Shown: positions 23,421 through 33,587 of the stretch, piece by piece
How the letters are laid out: each line of letters opens with the position of its first letter
Numbering within the stretch: the first letter of the stretch is position 1
Assembly: GCA_963931925.1 (NCBI GenBank)
Contig: OZ007579.1
Location: forward strand, 38,663,457 to 38,727,456
Source: Onchidella celtica
Taxonomy: Eukaryota; Mollusca; Gastropoda; Systellommatophora; Onchidiidae
DNA length: 64,000 bases
Reading direction: 5' to 3'
Translations under genes and position numbers: made by a program
The notes under the pieces: generated by a model
What the model was told of the DNA's origin: nothing
What the model saw: the letters and a program-made list of their open reading frames with translations, nothing else
Databases searched by the model: none

Positions 23421-23650
23421 ATGAGAATACAGATACTCTGGTCTCTCATGAAACCTCTGCAGCCTATCAACATGGAAAACCTTACTCGATCCATCCATGT
23501 GGATAGCGTAATCTACCTTTGAAACAACTCGCTCAATAACATAAGGACCTTTCCATACCATCAGTAACTTATTATGGTCCGCAGGTAATAACAATAGAAC
23601 CTTGTCTCCTGGCTTAAAAATTGTCAGTTTGGATCCTCTATCTTTATAGT
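23421..23650 (-). pseudogene. Integrase C-terminal GPY/F module
   Basis: PGDKVLLLLPADHN then VWKGPYVIERVVSKVDYAIH and FHVDRLQRF form the GPY/F domain that follows the catalytic core in Gypsy integrases. It is out of frame with the core (stop at about 23756), so a frameshift separates them. It ends at the RT deletion junction. Confidence 0.8.
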
Positions 23651-23755
23651 TTTTTTTCTCTTTTTGAAGCGATACTCGAAGCTTCTTCTGCTATAGTGCG
23701 CGCTGAAGATAATCTTTCTCTTAAATCAACAAGGTACTAAAACACTGAAATCTGC

Positions 23756-25978
23756 TTATCGTCTCCAGATGATGGCGACGTCATCATGTCCCCTAGGACT
23801 ACGACCATACATCATTTCAAAAGGAGAGAATCCCGTTGACTCCTGCCGTACCTCTCTGTACGCGAATAACACTGCAGGGATATATCTATCCCAATCTTTA
23901 GGGCGATCAGCAGCTACCTTACGCAGCATCGACTTTAACGTCGAGTTCAATCTTTCGCACATGCCATTAGCCTGCGGATGATACGGGGTGGTAGTGATGG
24001 GTTGTATGCTAAATAATCGGAACAATTCCTTCATCATTTCCGAAGTAAATTGCGCCCCCCTATCAGATAAAATCTGTTCCGGAATTCCCACCCTAGCGAA
24101 AATTCCAAACAGCGCTTCCGCGACTGCCTCAGACGTTATGGTCCGAAGGGGAACCGCCTCTGGCCATCTCGTAGCATTACATATGACCGTTAAGAAAAAT
24201 CGATTCCCCCTATCGGTAGCTGGGTGAATGGGGCCAACAAGGTCTATCGAAACCTTTTTAAACGGTTCCGAAACCGTGGGGATCTTTTGAAGAGGAGCCT
24301 GGGGTGTACGACCCTTATGCGTCGTCTTTTGGCACGCACTGCATGTCTTACAATACACTTGTACATCTCTGTGGATAGATGGCCAGTAAAAATTTTTAAG
24401 AACCCTTTCTTTGGTTCTAGCTATTCCCATATGACCCGCCAATGGGACATCATGTGCCAAATGCAATACTGTTGCGATCAGCAACGCTGGCACAACGACC
24501 TGCTTTAAAATGGAGGCCACCGTTACATACTTACGGAACAGAATGCCCGCCTGAACAACAAAGGAAGACAAGCCGTTCTTATATTTCCTCGTTTTCTCCG
24601 TTCGCGCCTCCTCAAAACATGGACTCAATGATGGGTCCTCCTTTTGTAATGTCGCCAAGCGCCCTGGTGTGATATCCAGGTTGACCGCTGGCGTTGCCAA
24701 AGGTCTAATCTTACTCCTATCACGTACCTGTCGACGTGTCTCGACTGCGGCACAAAAGTCAATACCTTTTGATTGTGACCATGCCTGCACATTCTCCTCG
24801 GAAGGGGAAACTACCCGCGATACATTACCAATGATGAGCTGGGCGCCTGGAAAACAACCAACGACTGCTTCGACTTCCCCGCTAAGGAAAGGCGTATCTA
24901 TCACTATTCTTGCCATGGGTAATTTCTCAATGGCCCCTGAAAATTGTATGCATGGGACAGTCTCACCTGTAAGCTGTGAATCCCGAATGCAGTCCCTATG
25001 CACTCCCACAACGGTAGATCCTGTATCTCGTAAAACCGAGACCGGTTCGTCCCCAACAAACCCCGGATAAACCCTAAGACCACCTCCTGTATGACATGAA
25101 TTTATAACGGGGATCTTTCTCCCACAAGGTAAAACACCGGAAGATAATAACTTCTCACAACTGGGACACTTAGAATACTGTCCGCCTCCGTTGTCCGATG
25201 TAACACACGCAGCCGCATGATGAAATTTATTAGGGGAACATGGATTGGAGCCACTGCGATTGTCATCCACGTTCGCCGCTATCCTACCTGCAGGGCAATT
25301 CACGCTGATGTGATCTGCTCTTCCGCAGTTCCAACACTTCGCGGCCCTACAATCGCGTGAAAAATGCCCCACGCGTCCGCAAATCCAACATTCCGCTCCC
25401 TGTGCTCCGCTAGACCTGGGTCCCCGTGACCCATCGCGACCGGAAGTAAAGTCCCTATGCCGTCGGTCATCGGCAAAGGTCACAAATCGCCCTCGGCCAT
25501 TACCGCGACCTAGCCCTCCTGCTCGGTCAAACTTACCGGATCCATATGCAGGTGATTGGTGATACCCCCTACGTTGCCCCTGGGCTTGCCCGTTATAGGC
25601 ACCACGCTGACGCGACCTGTCTTTATGTCCTGCCGGCGACCCCTCAACAACAGCGACGTAACCAGCATCCTGCACGTACGCCCTCGCTACTGGTTTGGAC
25701 GGATGTGCCGTACGGTATGCTTCCGCCAACTTAGATGCCTCCTGCACCGTCGCGGGTTCGTTTTCTTTCAGGAAAGCCACCAGATCTTTATGGCACGACG
25801 CGTACAGCTGGTCACGGATCATTAGGTCTTTCAATTTAGCAAAATCCGCGCCCACATGCGCCAAGTCCATCCAGTTCGTGAAATATTCTGAGTCTCGCGA
25901 CGAAGGCAGCAAAGTCCTCCCTGGTATCCGCACGTGCTCGCCTAAACTGCTCCCGGAAATATTCCTCGGTACGCGCAA
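23756..25978 (-). CDS. Gag C-terminus, zinc knuckles, protease and integrase core
   Basis: 740 codons. Residues about 30-95 are SCAN-like capsid sequence (LKDLMIRDQLYASC). Two CCHC knuckles lie at C197-C210 and C215-C228. The aspartic protease motif is DTGST at 318-322. The integrase HHCC finger is at about 509-549 (HDVPLAGH, CKTCSAC). The catalytic triad is D579, D639 and E675 with 35 residues between the last two. There is no RT between protease and integrase. The frame is open throughout, but the gag N-terminus lies in another frame, so the printed start is probably not used. The last ten or so residues follow a frameshift. Confidence 0.9.
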   Translation of the reverse strand: MRVPRNISGSSLGEHVRIPGRTLLPSSRDSEYFTNWMDLAHVGADFAKLKDLMIRDQLYASCHKDLVAFLKENEPATVQEASKLAEAYRTAHPSKPVARAYVQDAGYVAVVEGSPAGHKDRSRQRGAYNGQAQGQRRGYHQSPAYGSGKFDRAGGLGRGNGRGRFVTFADDRRHRDFTSGRDGSRGPRSSGAQGAECWICGRVGHFSRDCRAAKCWNCGRADHISVNCPAGRIAANVDDNRSGSNPCSPNKFHHAAACVTSDNGGGQYSKCPSCEKLLSSGVLPCGRKIPVINSCHTGGGLRVYPGFVGDEPVSVLRDTGSTVVGVHRDCIRDSQLTGETVPCIQFSGAIEKLPMARIVIDTPFLSGEVEAVVGCFPGAQLIIGNVSRVVSPSEENVQAWSQSKGIDFCAAVETRRQVRDRSKIRPLATPAVNLDITPGRLATLQKEDPSLSPCFEEARTEKTRKYKNGLSSFVVQAGILFRKYVTVASILKQVVVPALLIATVLHLAHDVPLAGHMGIARTKERVLKNFYWPSIHRDVQVYCKTCSACQKTTHKGRTPQAPLQKIPTVSEPFKKVSIDLVGPIHPATDRGNRFFLTVICNATRWPEAVPLRTITSEAVAEALFGIFARVGIPEQILSDRGAQFTSEMMKELFRLFSIQPITTTPYHPQANGMCERLNSTLKSMLRKVAADRPKDWDRYIPAVLFAYREVRQESTGFSPFEMMYGRSPRGHDDVAIIWRR

Positions 25979-26510
25979 ATCGGCGAAGCAGCAAAGACTT
26001 CAGCTTATCATAATCATGTACGTCTTCGCGCTGTAGCTCTTTAAAGTAGGTTAACGCTCTCCTCTGCAACAAGGAAGCCAGGTACGTGGACCATAATTGT
26101 TTATTCTCCCCCCATTGCAGTTGTGCGTTCAGTTCGAACCTGTAAAGGAAGGCGTCTATGTCGACCTTCCGGTCGTCGAACGTAGGCAGCTTAATCCTAA
26201 CGCCACCTTCATTTTGCCCCTGCCGCTCAACTGTTTCTGTTGGCGCATTCTTTTTGATTTCCAACTCGGCGATTCTTATTCGCGCCTCTCTCTCCTGTTC
26301 CTTATCCCTAGCCTCTATCTCCCTTAACTTTAACTCCCTTTCCTGCTCCATATCTTTATCCTCTCTCTCCCTTTCTTTAGCGTCTCTCTCCCTATCCTTA
26401 GCACGCTCATCGCGCAATTCCGCCTGCTGTTCTTTAATCCAGCCGCGCAGCTCCTCTCCCTCAAGGCCAAGTTCCGTACCTACTTTCATGAGCTCACGGA
26501 GATCCGCCAT
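25836..26510 (-). pseudogene. Gag N-terminal part, frameshifted
   Basis: Starts MADLRELMKVG. A charged coiled-coil stretch (about residues 25-90, rich in RERDAKERE-type repeats) is followed by a capsid-like region (IKLPTFDDRKVDIDAFLYRF, LQRRALTYFKEL, LLRRFARTEEYFREQF). Homology continues in the frame of the 740-codon ORF from about 25890 (EYFTNWMDLA). The break falls inside the capsid region, so it looks like a mutation and not the programmed gag-pol shift. No membrane segment. Confidence 0.8.
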
Positions 26511-26581
26511 TTCACAGATTTATGGCTATGGTATGTATTATGAGAACGACTAACCTGTCGGTGTCAGGATAATCTTGTAAT

Positions 26582-27856
26582 TGTCGTGCTGGGTCACGAC
26601 TTGTTTTTTTTTTTGTCACGGTTTCGTTGTTTTAACCAGCGGAAATGTCCTTGAACTGTTTTCGTGAACAGTTTGTTTTTGTAACGCTTTTTCTTAGAGA
26701 TGGAAAGAAAGTGGGGCAAGATAGAATAAATGGATAAGTTAGCAGTGACGGTGCAGTTTTCGACCCCGTGATTTTGATGAACTCTTACGAGGGAAGAGAA
26801 GGGGTGAATAAGGTTAGATAGTTTAAGACGCTTAGTCACGGTCAGAAATTCGTACATAAAACGTAGAAAGCACGAGGGTTTAGTGATTTTAGTAATGGTT
26901 TTGACATGTTAATTCGACCTTGTCTGTTTCTGGTACAAGGCCGTGACCGACTTCCATGTAGATCTATTAATACTACGAGCTGAGCTCGGAATGGATGCAC
27001 CAATCAAATCCAGGCATTTGGACGGTAATTTGCAGCTGGCCGCACAGTATATAAGCGTAGCCATACTGATGTTCTTGACTCCATGCAGAAATATCCATCT
27101 GTGCAGGCGGTCGGCGGGATTCTGCCAGAAGAATCAGAAGACTGTTATATTCATGTCTATGCCCTTTATAGACACTGAAATGAGACCATATGCTATTTGT
27201 GAAAATTATCCACTGCTGTTTATCTACGGTTCCCTGATTTCTGATCAGGGACCAAGTGTAAGTGTCTGCCTGTTGATTCAACAATGAACGTGAAGCTGAC
27301 CTTAATTTTCCAGTAGGAGTGCTACCGAAGAATGCAAGACTTCCATGTACATTAGCTTGCAACTAGATCTAGCATGAATGTCTGGTATACACATTTGTAA
27401 ATTGAAATTGATGTGTCTGGATGAGGCTGGGGATTGCCAGCCCATCCTAGAGCAGATCTAGATCTAACTTAACTACGTCAGTTTGTATTGACGAGTTTGA
27501 TCCATTATAAGCGGTAGGCACAAATAACTGAGATAACATTGTCGTCTGAGACATTAGAATATTATTTGTTAGATAGTAAATAAGTAATACTTAAATTGTG
27601 AGTGAGACAGAATGATATAATCTTTTAGGAATCTAGAGGAGACTTCTAGTGACATATTATTGACTTTTCATTTGATGCTGCTGATGTTGTCTTTTTAATA
27701 TGTAAGAGCTAGACGAAATTGTTAGGGAATATTAAGTAAATAAATTTGTGGCCCTGCAGGTCCCGATAAAAACCATTCAGATTGTTATTAGTATGTGGCA
27801 TGGGTATGAATGAGTAATTCCTAAATACCTCTCGATTTTTAAATGCAGTCGTAACA
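26582..27856 (+). mobile_element. Solo LTR related to the LARD LTRs
   Basis: About 1275 bp from TGTCGTGCTGGG to CAGTCGTAACA. It is similar in order to the LARD LTRs, including a CACCAATCA.ATCCAGG block, a CTGG.TGAGGCTGGG.ATTGCCAG block and a GTGGCCCTGCAGG block. Flanks GTAAT and CTAAT may be a duplication with one change. It sits about 70 bp upstream of the gag start of the Gmr1-like element. Exact ends are uncertain. Confidence 0.6.
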
Positions 27857-28798
27857 CTAATAATTCCTTAATATCCAACTCGTAACAGTCGTAACTAACG
27901 ACACGACCAGAGACCTGAGATCACACCAGATATAACAACACCCAATTGTCTCAAATACAATTCAGAAATTTATCTACTTCCTAACTAATTCTATATTCAT
28001 TAAATGTATAGCACTATTAATAATAAAAGAGAATAGAAACGACAAGAATGAAGAAATTCAGTAGAAGGACCACAAGTACGTCAAGGACAACGAACCAGAC
28101 TAGGACAAAGACCTAAAAAAGAAAATATGGCAAAAAAAAAAATGCAACCTAACTACGCCGATTACACTACAAGGTACGAACAAGAACAGTCTGAAAAAAA
28201 AGAACGTATCTACAGATAGGTAAGAAAGGGACAAGAGAAACGTCTTCCTAAAACAACAAGGAAGATGGAACGCCACAATCTAAACAAAAATACAGGTCCG
28301 TACAGAACTGTTCACTGTGATGAACGCGGTTCCAAGTTTAGCCCACCTCCCGAAGAGGATAAACTACGTTCACCACAGCAAACCCGCGCCACCGCCCGTT
28401 TAATCTATTACGACAAAAACAGAAAAACAGCGGAAAAAGACAGGTGAACAGACAGCCCTCAATCCAGGGCACAAAAATTTTGACTTTTACTTAACTTTTC
28501 TGACTATAACCTCTCCCCTTGTCTCGGAGCTCTGGCTGCTTGACCTCTACAGGCTGGCACACACACTCTGCAGAAATTTAAGTACACATTAATACATATT
28601 CATCAAAATACATGCATCAATACATATTCATAAATATACATAAATTATACCATCATGAAATTTCCATTCATCCCACGAACAAAGACAGCACAAATTCCTA
28701 CCACAAGATAAGTATTACGTGGACAAAAACTAAAGTAACAAATGCCCACTGAAAAATACCTACTAACTAACTACAACTAAATATTACGAAAATGGACG
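27857..28798. other. Leader region of the Gmr1-like element
   Basis: AT-rich sequence between the primer sites and the solo LTR. No frame of note and no recognised motif. Confidence 0.5.
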
Positions 28799-28867
28799 TG
28801 TCACAACGGACGAGCCCCCAGTGTCACAACGGACGAGCCCCCAGTGTCACAACGGACGAGCCCCCAT
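28799..28867 (-). promoter_or_regulatory. Triplicated tRNA-Pro primer-binding site
   Basis: Three tandem 23-bp units adjoin the 5' LTR with one spacer base. Each contains, on the minus strand, TGGGGGCTCGTCCG, which matches the 3' end of tRNA-Pro and is the familiar proline primer site of retroviruses such as MLV. The 14-nt matches lie at 28807-28820, 28830-28843 and 28853-28866. Each unit also repeats the TGTCACAA that begins the LTR. Confidence 0.85.
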
Positions 28868-29751
28868 TGTCACAAATCCCAGACTGGGAGATGTAATAAG
28901 TTATGACAGGACAACAATCACGAACAAACAAGTTTAACACTTAACAGAACAACCCATCAGACTCACACATTTATTAAACGTAATTATACAGACAATAGCG
29001 CAATTACATACATTATATTATTGAATTTAACTGCCGTACAACGGCCTTATTCCCACATGCACTCTTCCTCGGATCCACAACCCGGTAGTTACTTCCTAAA
29101 GACACTTCGGCCCCAGCCTCTCCCCTCAGGGTCTTAATAGCACATTAATAATTCACTGGCACCGCAGTCTCTCAATATCCCCTTCCTATTGCCATAACAC
29201 CTTAGCATTCCACTAGCACCTCAGCAGGGCAATAGCACATTATCATTTCAATAGCCCATCAACATGGCAATAGTACATTATCATTTCAATAGCCCATCAA
29301 CATGGCAATAGTACATTATCATTTCAATTAGCACATTCACGCTCATATCTACGTCCCTGTCCGTGGCCAGACTGCCACGACTTTATGTGCCTCTACTGTC
29401 CTGCACCGACAGCCTCACTCTTGGCCTATGTGTGGGCCCCCGCCCTATGCTGGCCTATCCCCTGTGCTCACCGAGGTGGCTCTTCGGCCCGTCCCCGACA
29501 CCAGTCATCACTGGAAAAAACTCTCTCACTAGTCTTCCGACTGCTCCCCTTATGTTCGCCCACTGGGCTTCTCTTGCGTCCGCTCTTTAGGACGTTCTAA
29601 CTTGCAGTGATAGTAATACAGCGCTCTCGCCTCCTTCAGACCCCCACCACTCATAACATGCACGCTTTCCCTTACTTGTCTACGTGCGTTAATTTTACTC
29701 TCCTCCTTTCCCCCCCGTAATTATTAACTATCGCTCACTCCACTCGTGACA
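28868..29751 (-). repeat. 5' LTR of the Gmr1-like element
   Basis: 884 bp, about seven substitutions from the other LTR outside the 38-bp repeat. It is followed on the outside by TTATC. Confidence 0.93.
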
Positions 29752-29756
29752 TTATC

Positions 29757-29984
29757 TTTAACCAACTTATCTAGATCTACCTTTTATATGATGTGTATTG
29801 CTCTCTTTCGTCTTTTCTCTCAAGCTTAAATATCCCCCCACCCCCACCACCCCTTTTGTAAAAAGTTTAAACTAAAAGAAAGGGGCACAGTTTCAGTCCT
29901 GATGTATTTATCTTCAACTGGGAACATAGAGCATGCTTTAAAATGCATATAAAGAGGCTCAATGAGGCAATTACATATGGCCAC
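29757..29984. other. Spacer between two transposons
   Basis: AT-rich spacer with a C-rich run near 29835. No feature seen. Confidence 0.5.
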
Positions 29985-31100
29985 GCTTATTCGCAGACAT
30001 CTGCGAATAAGATCAGAATCTTATTCGCAGGGATGGATTTTTGGTTTTGTGATTTTTATTTACGAAGAGCTCCTTTAAATCACAATTCTGGCTCGTTTTG
30101 TTGAGTAATTAAGCTCAATAAGATGGCTCGATTTGGAGGAAAGCATGGTGTTTCTTATGTTACAATGATACACCAGGTTGTCTTTTTTTTTTTAGTGATA
30201 CTGATACTTAAATCGGTTATTGTGTCCTCGGTAGCATTACAGAGACCTTGCATAGTAACGCTTTCACTCAGGTTCCCCGGTGGCATGCTAAGTAAACCCG
30301 CCTGCCGAGTTGGTAAATGGAGTTGGAATCTCCGCAAGAGCTGAGTTTTTTTGGGGGGAGGGAGGGGGTTGTTACTTTTTTTCTGCTTTTCCCCGCACTT
30401 CATCATTGTTGCTTTGCTCCAGAGTATAAAATTGTGGCTAGGATTTTTATTTTTTTCTTAGATGAATTATTAGTCAATTTTGTCGGGTGTGAAATCACAG
30501 AGAAAGTCAGACAGAGCAGATAAAAATGAACTAAACTTCCATGCAAACAGAAAAGTAATAGAACAAAACATGACAAATAGCTGAAGCAGAAGACCCCCCC
30601 AAAAATACGGGATAGATCTAGGTCGTGACAGAGAGAGACGAAATTTTCAGTTCACACTGACGACAAGAGATTATTCACAAGTTTAAAATTTGATTTACAT
30701 TTTTATGTTATAATTAGTTATTAGCAACTGCCCCGTTCAAATTTTCAATGAACAGGAATAAATATTAAAACCAAGAAGAATAAATAAAAGAAGAGCACAC
30801 TGGTAATGATAAATTTCCCCATGACATCAAGTTGGCAAAATCCTAAAGAAGAAAAAATGATTCCTAATAATGAGCATTAGGCCTAATAGGTATCAAAAAA
30901 AAAAAAAAAATGCTCTTGCGTGGGATTGTACCCAAGACGGATGGAACCTACAGCCTCAGACTAATAACTGCTGATGCTAGTCATTGCACCAATGCAGACC
31001 ACGATAGGGTGGGGGAACTTTTCGACGACAACACCACAAAACCAAGGAATGGCATCTGCAAATAAGATCGGGATCTTATTCGCAGACGTCTGCGAATAAG
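29985..31100. mobile_element. 1.1-kb DNA element with compound palindromic ends
   Basis: Inverted ends of about 46 bp (29985-30030 and 31055-31100) are each built from two nested palindromes of the TTATTCGCAGA/TCTGCGAATAA kind followed by a GATC..GATCTTATTCGCAG arm. The interior has a poly-A run (30895-30910) and a tRNA-like patch at about 30915-31010, but no transposase. Target duplication is unclear, so the exact ends and superfamily are open. Confidence 0.65.
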
Positions 31101-31291
31101 CACTTCGATTAGCCTACATATATTTCTGACTAGACCTATTTTATATCACCAAGTTGTAACAAACGCACATCAGACAAAACTGTGGTTATAATTATAAAAA
31201 GGTCAAACTGAAAAAATAAAGAACTAAATCTAGATCTAGATCTATGACAATATGCTTGAATGAAACATCATCAGTAGAGTGTGCCTCAGGC
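31101..31291. other. Spacer and left target site of the P-like transposon
   Basis: AT-rich with a CTAGAT hexamer run near 31230. It ends in the CTCAGGC duplication (31285-31291). Confidence 0.6.
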
Positions 31292-31322
31292 CGTGGCCTT
31301 CGTAACTACATGGCCAAACACA
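31292..31322 (+). repeat. Left terminal inverted repeat of the P-like element
   Basis: 31 bp, exact reverse complement of 40894-40924. Confidence 0.92.
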
Positions 31323-31418
31323 ATGCCGATATGCGGGTAAGTGACGTCACGGGATGCGGCGGTACCGTCTCAAGGCTGCGCTCTCTAGGCCAAGGCTACA
31401 GGAAACAAAGTTTAAATA

Positions 31419-31675
31419 CCGGTGTAGGATCCGGTTTCGTCCCCCCTTTGAGATGGTCCCCCGGGGGACCTTGTCAGAGCAGAAAAGGTCCCCCGGGGAC
31501 CTTTTCAGACTAGAAACTGCTCTGAAAAGGGCACCCTTCAGCGATCCAGCCTCGTTTTCGATTGGTCCCCCACTAGTTATTTTTCTGACAAGGTCCCCCG
31601 GGGGACCTTTTCTGCTCTGACAAGGTCCCCCGGGGGACCATCTCAAAGGGGGGACGAAACCGGATCCTACACCGG
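31419..31675. repeat. 257-bp palindromic insert with about 95-bp arms
   Basis: Arms 31419-31513 and 31583-31675 are nearly perfect reverse complements starting CCGGTGTAGGATCCGGTTTC. They contain further short palindromes GGTCCCCCGGGGGACC. It lies between the left end and the transposase gene of the P-like element, in what should be its promoter region. No clear target duplication, so it is either a foldback MITE or part of the P-like element itself. Confidence 0.75.
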
Positions 31676-32335
31676 CACTATAACAATGCTTGTGTGTTGA
31701 CTGCTGTTTCTGGTCTTTGTGTGGATTTATTAGACTTATTGTTATTCTCAAGATTGGATATTTGTTGTGTCGGTCTCACGTCTTCTCACGTCTTGGAGAC
31801 CGCACACACAGTGACACTGGCATATTTATGTGGTCAGTACCCTCCTAACAGTTAACCTTGTCTTTGACTCCTCTCCACCTGTCCTAGGGTCGTTGTACAT
31901 CGTGAGAAAGCAAGTTCGTTGTCCGTCTTTGTTCTTGTTTGACTATATATGTAGGATACCTGGGAGTCCCGTCAGTCGGTGTAGTAGACGTGTACCTGTG
32001 CAATGCCTATCTGTACAGTGTTCATTTATATGTGAAATTATTTCTGTGTATAACGTATACCTATACAGTGACAGTAACTTTCATATCCGTATATAGACTT
32101 ATGTGTGTCGATTAAAAGGACTTACGTTATTCTGTAATATTCTAAAAACCCCACGCACGACACCACAATATTCAATGTGAAAATGCCTAGAAAGTGCTGT
32201 GTTCCAGGTTGTAGAGGAAATTACGACGATGGTGAGAAAGTTTCTGTTTAAATTCCCGACTGAATCGACAAGGCGAGATCTATGGCTAAGTAAAATTCCT
32301 AGAGCTGACTTTACTCCTACATCTCATCTGTTGTG

Positions 32336-33587
32336 TGTGTCAAGAACAGATTTGATTCATAAATGTTTCCACTGAGTAAATTTTTGTGAGAGAGCAGTGA
32401 GTAATTTTTACAAATGTAATTATTGTGCGAGCCAGCATAACTTGGTCTCGTAAACAATTTGTTTTGAACAGTTTTTTTCCTAATAGATAGACAAAAGGTA
32501 TGGGGAAGGATAGACGGACAGCGTAGGTGTGCATGACTGAGCACTTTTTATATCTCGTGTTTTGAACTAGGTTTAGTAGAGAGGGAAGGGGTGAGTAGGA
32601 ATTAAATGTTATTGAGACGTCTGTTGACGTACAGAGAAAAATCCGTGATCCATAGTAAAAGCTCGGGGTTTTGAACATGTTAAGAATTTATTGCTATAAA
32701 ATTACATTTTATTGTCTTGAGTGATTCGACCTTTGATGTCGACCCAAGGTCGTTGCGTAGGGCTGTTACTTAAAATAACTCAGTTCGGCAGCTGAGCTAG
32801 AAGTGGTTGCACCAATCACAATCCAGGAATTAGACGGTAAGCTGCAGATGCAGTCCAGTATTTAAGGCCATACAGAACTCAGTTCTGGGCCACATGTAGA
32901 CAATCCATTTACGAGGTGGACGGCGAGCTCTCAGCCAGATGAGAAGTCATAGAGACGCAGCGATTGAGCTGATATGTACAGTGATGGAGCATTGTCAGAA
33001 ATCTACGCTCCTGAGCCCAAGCCTACTTGTTTGAGCATTAAACCCACAGCGCTAATATCAACAGCCCTCACATTGTGGGGGCCGAATGGTGAGCTAAAGA
33101 TTTTAATTCCATGCTGAATTTACAGCCACCTACACATGTAGACTGTTGACCAGTACTGCCAGACCACATGCATTTCCCGCGACCACGTGTGAACTACACC
33201 AGAGCGCGCCTGGCAGAGACGCTATATAAATATGTTTTAGTATGAAGAGAGATAGAACTTTAAACCTTACAGGATCCGTCGCCCTCGGGCGCGGATTCTT
33301 TTGAATGTAAATTTATTGTGACTTAGATAACTTCATATTACATTGCCTTAAGTACTTCATAGTTGCTCCTCAGCTTAGCTGAGCATTTTCAGTTGCTATT
33401 GTATTCGTTATCTATTGTATATTTTATCTTTGAATTTGTTAGATATATAAACTTTGCAGTCTGTTACTCAAATTGATTTATTTAGTTTTTAGAGTGAAAG
33501 TTGTTTAATTGTTGTTTTTTTTTTGTGCTCGTGTGATTGGGAAGCGGACCTCTTGATCTATATTCCCCAAAATCCCGATCCGCGACA
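32336..33587 (+). repeat. 5' LTR of LARD-2
   Basis: 1252 bp with TG/CA ends. Differs from the 3' LTR at only a few positions. Confidence 0.9.

Larger units (their letters stand above)
21303..29756 (-). mobile_element. Gypsy-type LTR retrotransposon with integrase before RT (Gmr1-like)
   Basis: LTRs at 21308-22229 and 28868-29751 have matching TGTCAC...GTGACA ends and TTATC on both outer sides (21303-21307 and 29752-29756). Minus-strand order is LTR, triple primer site, leader, gag, two CCHC knuckles, protease (DTG), integrase (HHCC, D-D-35-E, GPY), RT remnant, RNase H, purine tract, LTR. Integrase upstream of a Gypsy-type RT is the order known for the Gmr1 group of Ty3/Gypsy elements. The copy is defective: frameshifts in gag and after the integrase core, a deletion removing most of the RT, and a solo LTR in its leader. 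The LTRs differ by under about 1% apart from one 38-bp repeat unit. Confidence 0.9.

Noticed and set aside
23397..23494. N-terminal start of the RT frame at 23494
   Set aside because: The first codons are integrase-tail sequence read out of frame across a deletion junction.
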